The notes below the pieces were generated by a model. It did no database searches. It was not told where the DNA came from and saw only the letters and a program-made list of their open reading frames with translations. Both the position numbers and the translations under genes were made by a program. From Deltaproteobacteria bacterium (lineage in GTDB: Bacteria; Desulfobacterota; GWC2-55-46; DRQE01), in assembly GCA_016219105.1 (NCBI GenBank), contig JACRCI010000047.1, forward strand, positions 1-46,014: a stretch of DNA of 46,014 nucleotides. Direction: 5' to 3'. Numbering within the stretch: position 1 is the stretch's first letter; every line of letters starts with the position of its first letter. Shown here piece by piece: positions 41,387-46,014 of the stretch.

Positions 41387-43102
41387 CTACTTCGTTGCGC
41401 CGGCCGCATTGGGCCGGGCCTTGCTTCCGGCGAGCGTAAGCAGTTCCATCGCGTGCTTCCTCGCGGTCTCGGTTATCTTCGCCCCGGCAAGAAGGCGGGC
41501 CACGTGTTCGACCCTTTCCCCGGCCGCGAGCCTTTTAACCCTCGTAACCGTCCTTTTCTCCCCGTCCGCCACCTTCTCGACGAAATAATGGGCGTCGGCG
41601 AACGCGGCTATCTGCGCCAGATGCGTTATGCATATCACCTGATGCGCCGCGGACGCCACCTTGAGCTTGCCTCCGACGGCCTCGGCCATCCTTGCCCCTA
41701 TGCCGGTATCAACCTCGTCGAATATGAGCGTCGGGACCCTGCCGGCTGAGCTAAGGGATTTCATCGCGAGCATTATCCTCGAAAGCTCCCCTCCGGAGGC
41801 TATGCGCGAAAGCGGCTTCGTCTCCTCCCCGGGGTTGGGCGATATGAGGAAGATGACCCTGTCCGCGCCCTTTTCCCCGAAACGCGGGGTCGAATCCGGG
41901 TTCCTCTCGACTTGAACGACCGCCTCAAAGACCGTCCCGGCCATGCCGAGTTCCTTGAGCTCCCTCTCCATCCCCTTTTTAAGCTCTTTCGCCTTTTTAA
42001 GCCTCGCCTCAGTAAGCGCCGCGGCTGCGGACGCGGCTGAAGATGCGGCCTTTTCCATCTCTCCCCTTACGGCGACGAGCCTTTCGTCATGGCCGGATAT
42101 GGCCCTGAGCGTTTCCCCTATGGCCTTTTTCTTCTCGAGTATTTCTTTAATGGTAGCGCCGTATTTTTTCCTGAGTCTCGCTATGCAGTCGAGCCTCGAT
42201 TCGATTTCCTCGATCCGTGCCGGGTCGCCCTCGCACCCCGATGAGTAGTCCCTCAAAAAGCCGGCCGCGTCTTCGAGCTCATACCGCGCGGCCTCGATCC
42301 TGCGGCATTGGTCCTCAAGCCTTAAGTCAAACCTGGAGGCGTCCTTAAGCTCCCTTGCCATGCCCGCGAGCTTTTCGATTACCGAGGCCTCGCCGGAGTA
42401 AAGGGCCTCTTCCGCCCCGTGGGTCGCGGCGCGGAGCCTTTCAATATTTTTAAGCCTCTCCCCCTCGGCCCTGAGGGCCTCTTCCTCCCCCTCTTTAAGC
42501 CCAGCCTCCTCTATCTCGCCAAACTGAAATTCAAGGAGTTCCAAGTCCGAGGCGGCCTTTCTCGCGCCTTCCGTAAGCGCGTCAAGTTCGCGTTTAAGCG
42601 CCGACCACCGAGCGAACGCATCGCTCATGGCTCGCCTCAGGTCCCCGAGACAACCGAACGCGTCCAGCATCTCGACGTGGTCCTCGTCCCTTGCAAGCGA
42701 CTGGTGCTCGCTCTGGCCGCATACGTCCACGAGACGGCTTCCCACGTCGGCAAGGGCGGAAAGGGTGGAGATGCAGCCGTTTATGAAAACCCTGTTTTTG
42801 CCGCCCCTTGTGATGAGCCTCTTTATCACGAGCGTATCCGAATGAGGGATCCCCGAGGATTCGAGCGCGGGACGCAGCCCCGGGTTCTCCGACACGTCGA
42901 ACATCGCCTCGACCCGCGCCTCCTCCTTTGCGCTCCTTATCATCTCGTTGGACGCCCTGTCGCCGAGTATCAGGTCTATGGCGCCGATGATTATGGATTT
43001 GCCCGCGCCGGTCTCCCCGGTGAACACGTTGAGGCCCGGAGCGAACTCTATCGAAAGGTCGGCGATTATAGCGAGGTCTTTTATATTGAGTTCAAGCAGC
43101 AT
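41387..43102 (-). CDS. recN: DNA repair protein RecN
   Basis: RecN is an SMC-like ATPase that gathers broken DNA ends. The 571-residue protein has Walker A GETGAGKS (29-36), long coiled-coil arms (about 150-230 and 290-370), and the C-terminal signature SGGELSRIMLAMKSL, LIFDEVDTGIGARMAEAVG and CITHLAQIAAFADAHYFVEK. It starts 33 bases after the nadK stop. In that gap lies the 16-bp end of the two-hairpin repeat. No LexA-type box is visible. Confidence 0.96.
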   Translation of the reverse strand: MLLELNIKDLAIIADLSIEFAPGLNVFTGETGAGKSIIIGAIDLILGDRASNEMIRSAKEEARVEAMFDVSENPGLRPALESSGIPHSDTLVIKRLITRGGKNRVFINGCISTLSALADVGSRLVDVCGQSEHQSLARDEDHVEMLDAFGCLGDLRRAMSDAFARWSALKRELDALTEGARKAASDLELLEFQFGEIEEAGLKEGEEEALRAEGERLKNIERLRAATHGAEEALYSGEASVIEKLAGMARELKDASRFDLRLEDQCRRIEAARYELEDAAGFLRDYSSGCEGDPARIEEIESRLDCIARLRKKYGATIKEILEKKKAIGETLRAISGHDERLVAVRGEMEKAASSAASAAAALTEARLKKAKELKKGMERELKELGMAGTVFEAVVQVERNPDSTPRFGEKGADRVIFLISPNPGEETKPLSRIASGGELSRIMLAMKSLSSAGRVPTLIFDEVDTGIGARMAEAVGGKLKVASAAHQVICITHLAQIAAFADAHYFVEKVADGEKRTVTRVKRLAAGERVEHVARLLAGAKITETARKHAMELLTLAGSKARPNAAGATK

Positions 43103-43120
43103 CTTTTAGGCCGTCGTCCC

Positions 43121-43136
43121 TGAACGGAATGCCCGC
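43121..43136 (-). repeat. 16-bp terminal remnant of the two-hairpin repeat, upstream of recN
   Basis: On the minus strand GCGGGCATTCCGTTCA is identical to the 3' end of copies A and B and points towards recN, ending 18 bp before its start. It touches the nadK stop codon. Confidence 0.6.
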
Positions 43137-43990
43137 TATCTTCTGGGCTCCCACATGAGCCGCTCCCTCATGACGTCGAAGTAGCTCTTTCCGTTGCCCC
43201 TTATGAGGTATACGTTTTCCTCGGCCCTTCTCGCCTCGATGACGTCCCCGGCCTTAAGCGGCATGTCAACCTGCCCGTCGAGCGTAAGCACGGTCTCAAG
43301 GTGTTCGCTGCCAAGTTCCACGGCGACGGTCATCCTGTCCGGTATGACCACCGGACGGTTGGTGAGGTTGAAAGGGCATATCGGCACGATGATGATGGAA
43401 TGGATCGTGGGGTAGAGGATGGGGCCGAAGGCCGAAAGGGAATAGCCCGTCGAGCCGGTGGGGGTGGCGACTATAAGCCCGTCGGCCCGGTAGGTCGTGA
43501 CATACTCTTCGTCTATGCGCACATCGAGCTTGAGGAGCCGCGCTATCGTACCCCTTATGACGGCGTCGTTAAGGACCCTGTAATCCGCTATCCTCTTGCC
43601 CCCCCTCATTATGCCGACCGAGAGCATCATCCTCTCTTCTATCTCGCACTTGCCCTTCAATGCCTTCTCGAGACAGGCATACGCGTCCGTTGCGGTGGCC
43701 GCGGTCAGGAATCCGAGCCCTCCCATGTTTATGCCGAGTATAGGTATCTTCCTGCCTCCGACGAGCCTCGCGGCATAGAGCATCGTTCCATCCCCTCCGA
43801 GCACGAGGACGGCCTCGACCGCGTCGGGCATCTCCTCGCGCGAGACCTTTTTGACGGCGCTTACGCGCTTTGATATCTCCCCGTCGCCGTAGACCTCGAC
43901 GCCCCTTGCGTTGAGCCACCCGGTCACCTCGGCGCAGAACTTCACGACCTCCGGGTTTATAAGTTTCGCGACAAGCCCTATCTTTTTCAT
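43136..43990 (-). CDS. nadK: NAD kinase
   Basis: NadK phosphorylates NAD to NADP. The 284-residue protein has the diagnostic GGDGT (65-69) in VLVLGGDGTM, the second motif NMGGLGFL, LNDAVI, and the glycine-rich TYRADGLIVATPTGSTGYSLSAFGP. GGCAGGGA lies before ATG 43990. It is the third gene of the lsrF-adh-nadK-recN run. Confidence 0.96.
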   Translation of the reverse strand: MKKIGLVAKLINPEVVKFCAEVTGWLNARGVEVYGDGEISKRVSAVKKVSREEMPDAVEAVLVLGGDGTMLYAARLVGGRKIPILGINMGGLGFLTAATATDAYACLEKALKGKCEIEERMMLSVGIMRGGKRIADYRVLNDAVIRGTIARLLKLDVRIDEEYVTTYRADGLIVATPTGSTGYSLSAFGPILYPTIHSIIIVPICPFNLTNRPVVIPDRMTVAVELGSEHLETVLTLDGQVDMPLKAGDVIEARRAEENVYLIRGNGKSYFDVMRERLMWEPRR

Positions 43991-44012
43991 TCCCTGCCGT
44001 TCCTCTCTTCCC

Positions 44013-45035
44013 TTATCTCTGCGGCTCTATTATTACCTTCATTGATTCGCCGGCCCCGCTAACGAGCCTGAAGCCGGTCTGCGTCTCATCGAGGCCGAGC
44101 CTGTGGGTTATCATGTCTTTTACCGTAACGGCGCCGGATGAGATGAGGTCGAGCGCCGTAAGGGTGTCGGCCGGGGCCGAGGCGTATGTGTTTTTAATGG
44201 TAACGCCCGCCTGCCATATCCTGAAAAGCGGCATAGGGTAAGTCGCCTCCGGCTCCTTGGGCGCGAAGAAAATCACGCACCCCCCCCTCTCCACGCTCTC
44301 TATGGCCTGCGCTATCGCCGGGTCGTGGGCCACGCACAGAAAGACTATGTCCGAGAGTCTGCCGGAGGCCTCCATTATCGCGGCCGCCGAGTCGTCCTCG
44401 GCCTTGAGCGTCAGGTCGGCGCCGAATCTTTTCGCCTGGGCGAGCCTGAAGTCGTTTATGTCCGTTGCCGCGATAAACCCGGCGCCGAGCGCCCTTGCGA
44501 GCTTTACGTGCAAAAGCCCGGATACGCCCGAGCCTATGACGAGGACGCTTTTGCCGGGGCCCATCCCGGCCATACGCATGCCCCTTAAAACGCATCCGAG
44601 CGGCTCTGAAAAGGTCCCTTCCTCGAAGCTTACCGATTCGGACAGATGAAAAACCCCGCGGTCAACGTTTATCGCCGGGACCCTCACGTATTCGCAAAAC
44701 CCGCCGGGGTCGAAATTGGTCTTCCTCAGGGTGTCGCACACGGTATGGTTGCCGGCGAGGCAATGTCTGCACGTGTTGCACGGGACGTGGTGGGCGACCG
44801 TCACCCGGTCGCCTTTTTTAAACGAGGAGACGGCGCCTCCGGCTTCCTCCACGGTCCCGGCGACCTCGTGGCCGAGGACGAGCGGGGCCTTTTTCAGCCG
44901 GTACCACTCCATTACGTCCGAGCCGCAGATGCCCGCGGCCTCTATCCTGACGAGTATCTCTCCGTCTTTTATGGAAGGCCTCGGCAGGACCTCAACCCGC
45001 ACGTCCCTGTTGTTGTAATAAACGGCGGCCCTCAT
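44013..45035 (-). CDS. Zinc-dependent alcohol dehydrogenase-like oxidoreductase
   Basis: The 340-residue medium-chain dehydrogenase has catalytic zinc ligands C37 (AGICGSD) and H56 with E57 (LGHEVAG), structural zinc cysteines C86, C89, C92 and C100, and the Rossmann loop VLVIGSGVSGLLHVKLARALG. It is close to threonine/sorbitol dehydrogenase-type enzymes; the substrate is unknown. ATG 45035 overlaps the preceding stop as TGATG, so it is translationally coupled to the lsrF-like aldolase and likely works in the same pathway. Confidence 0.88.
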   Translation of the reverse strand: MRAAVYYNNRDVRVEVLPRPSIKDGEILVRIEAAGICGSDVMEWYRLKKAPLVLGHEVAGTVEEAGGAVSSFKKGDRVTVAHHVPCNTCRHCLAGNHTVCDTLRKTNFDPGGFCEYVRVPAINVDRGVFHLSESVSFEEGTFSEPLGCVLRGMRMAGMGPGKSVLVIGSGVSGLLHVKLARALGAGFIAATDINDFRLAQAKRFGADLTLKAEDDSAAAIMEASGRLSDIVFLCVAHDPAIAQAIESVERGGCVIFFAPKEPEATYPMPLFRIWQAGVTIKNTYASAPADTLTALDLISSGAVTVKDMITHRLGLDETQTGFRLVSGAGESMKVIIEPQR

Positions 45036-45844
45036 CACGCGGTCTTCTTCTTTTGCTGTTTCCGGGCCGAGAGCGTTTTAAAGAGGTCGTATGCTTTCTC
45101 CGGCGTTGCGTTATTGTGGACGACCTCCCTGACGGCCTTTATCATGGCGACCGGGTTTTCGGACTGGAATATGTTACGCCCCATGTCAACCCCGACCGCG
45201 CCCCTTTTAACGGCGTTATAAGAGAGCTCGAGCGCGTCCTTTTCCGCGATCTTTTTTCCGCCCGCTATGACGACCGGCACGGGGCAGGCCCTTACGACCT
45301 TTTCAAAGTCCTCGCAGTAGTAGGTCTTGACTATATGCGCACCGAGTTCGGCCGCTATCCTGCAGGCAAGCCCCAGGTAGCGCGCGTCCCTGACCATGTC
45401 CTTGCCCACGGCCGTGACCGCGACGACCGGTATCCCGCACTCCTCGGCCTCGTCAATGAGGTCCGCCATGGCAAGGAGCGTCTGCCTCTCGTTCGCGGCT
45501 CCGACGAAGATGGAGAGCGCCACCCCGGCGACGTTAAGGCGTATCGCGTCGTTCATCGAGACGGTAAGACCCTCGTCCGAGAGGTCGTCTTTAAGGACGC
45601 TCGTGCCGCCGGAGACCCTGAGGACGACCGGGACGTCCATTGACGGGTCAACGCACCTCCTCAATACCCCTCTTGTGAGCATCAGCGTGTCGGCGTAGGG
45701 AAGAAGCGGCTCTATGGTCTTGCGCGGCTCCTCAAGCCCTGTCGTGGGACCCAGAAAATACCCGTGGTCAACGGCCAACATGACTGTCCTGCCGTCGGAC
45801 GGCCTGATTATGCGGGACAGACGGTTCTTCATTCCCCAGTCCAT
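45035..45844 (-). CDS. LsrF-like class I aldolase/thiolase (DeoC/FbaB family)
   Basis: The 269-residue TIM-barrel protein resembles LsrF closely: it opens [13 protein letters not shown], then [18 protein letters not shown], and has the Schiff-base lysine K173 in AHIVKTYY and [11 protein letters not shown] near the end. LsrF transfers an acetyl unit from the phosphorylated AI-2 product; relatives are DhnA-type fructose-bisphosphate aldolases and archaeal ADTH synthases. No lsr transport or kinase genes are nearby, so an aldolase role with the coupled dehydrogenase is as likely. GGAGG lies eight bases before ATG 45844; the longer frame to 45940 would cross the promoter. Confidence 0.85.
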   Translation of the reverse strand: MDWGMKNRLSRIIRPSDGRTVMLAVDHGYFLGPTTGLEEPRKTIEPLLPYADTLMLTRGVLRRCVDPSMDVPVVLRVSGGTSVLKDDLSDEGLTVSMNDAIRLNVAGVALSIFVGAANERQTLLAMADLIDEAEECGIPVVAVTAVGKDMVRDARYLGLACRIAAELGAHIVKTYYCEDFEKVVRACPVPVVIAGGKKIAEKDALELSYNAVKRGAVGVDMGRNIFQSENPVAMIKAVREVVHNNATPEKAYDLFKTLSARKQQKKKTA

Positions 45845-45911
45845 AAAATTGCCTCCTTTTTCAGCTTTTGTCCGTGCAAATCCGTCAAGGGTATAGATTT
45901 TACTAAAATAA

Positions 45912-45940
45912 AAGATAATAGGCAAGGGGGTTGGAGTCAA
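45912..45940 (-). promoter_or_regulatory. Promoter of the lsrF-adh-nadK-recN-GNAT-pmbA run
   Basis: Minus strand: TTGACT (45935-45940), a 17-nt spacer, TATCTT (45912-45917), about 65 nt before ATG 45844. The -10 box is the same as that of hrcA. Confidence 0.6.
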
Positions 45941-45962
45941 TTTAATTTTTGGAAAAGGTTAT

Positions 45963-46014
45963 ATGGACATGCCCGTTAAGAGGGATGAGGGGGGCTTCTT
46001 TTTGTCATGCACGG
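45963..46014 (+). CDS. Possible start of an unidentified gene, cut by the window edge
   Basis: ATG 45963 is preceded by GGAAAAGG and opens a frame (MDMPVKRDEGGFF) that runs off the end. Seventeen codons are too few to name a family. Confidence 0.3.
   Translation, partial: MDMPVKRDEGGFFLSCT

Overview
The window reads as chromosomal DNA of a free-living Gram-negative bacterium of about 60% GC (judged by eye). The evidence is Tat export, ResB-type cytochrome c maturation, DksA, BioC/BioH-type biotin synthesis, an HrcA-GrpE-DnaJ cluster and periplasmic polysaccharide deacetylases. The gene set suits a respiratory, probably anaerobic lineage near Desulfobacterota or Nitrospirota, but that placement is inference. 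I see no prophage, CRISPR array or recognisable defence island. Genes are dense and nearly all are housekeeping.

Layout. 1-535: a probable insertion-sequence end, a MITE-like palindrome and a 139-bp two-hairpin repeat. 536-8348: a NhaD-type antiporter, hemW, then hrcA-grpE-dnaJ and a TPR/periplasmic-binding protein. 8400-12466: dksA, galT, and a histidine kinase-receiver-epimerase set joined by ATGA overlaps. 12479-16119: tRNA-Ala(CGC), maf, zupT (minus strand), ligA. 16152-18421 (minus): an unusual LuxR-Rossmann-GAF-GGDEF protein and a YkuK-like protein. 18651-22993: gyrB, a NYN/cold-shock protein, and tatB-tatC (minus). 23326-28807: two polysaccharide deacetylases, resB, psiE and tldD. 28948-31322: rarA, an ACT-domain protein and def. 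31481-37455: a complete bioBFHCAD operon behind a BirA-type operator. 37424-39370: aconitase broken by an in-frame amber codon. 39529-45844 (minus): lsrF-like aldolase, zinc dehydrogenase, nadK, recN, a GNAT acetyltransferase and pmbA in one run.

Three patterns cut across genes. (a) A 21-nt repeat made of a 5-bp stem, a 3-nt loop and a CTGGTGGG-like tail occurs at least eleven times. Its stem arms covary between copies, and several copies lie in frame inside rarA, bioH and a deacetylase gene, adding PARPAGG- or PSRTAGG-type peptides. (b) Several genes without a Shine-Dalgarno sequence (dksA, ligA, a deacetylase, resB, rarA, probably ykuK and bioB) carry a TTGNNN-17/18-TANNNN promoter whose -10 box ends 6 nt (8 for bioB) before the start codon, which suggests leaderless transcripts. 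(c) A two-hairpin repeat lies just upstream of nhaD and tatB in the same orientation relative to the gene, and its last 16 bp recurs upstream of recN.

How the genes work together: the bio operon makes biotin from a malonyl-thioester-derived pimeloyl chain. TldD and PmbA form one protease although encoded 11 kb apart. HrcA, GrpE and DnaJ form the heat-shock set. TatB and TatC form the twin-arginine translocase core. Known family roles and my inferences are kept apart in the entries.
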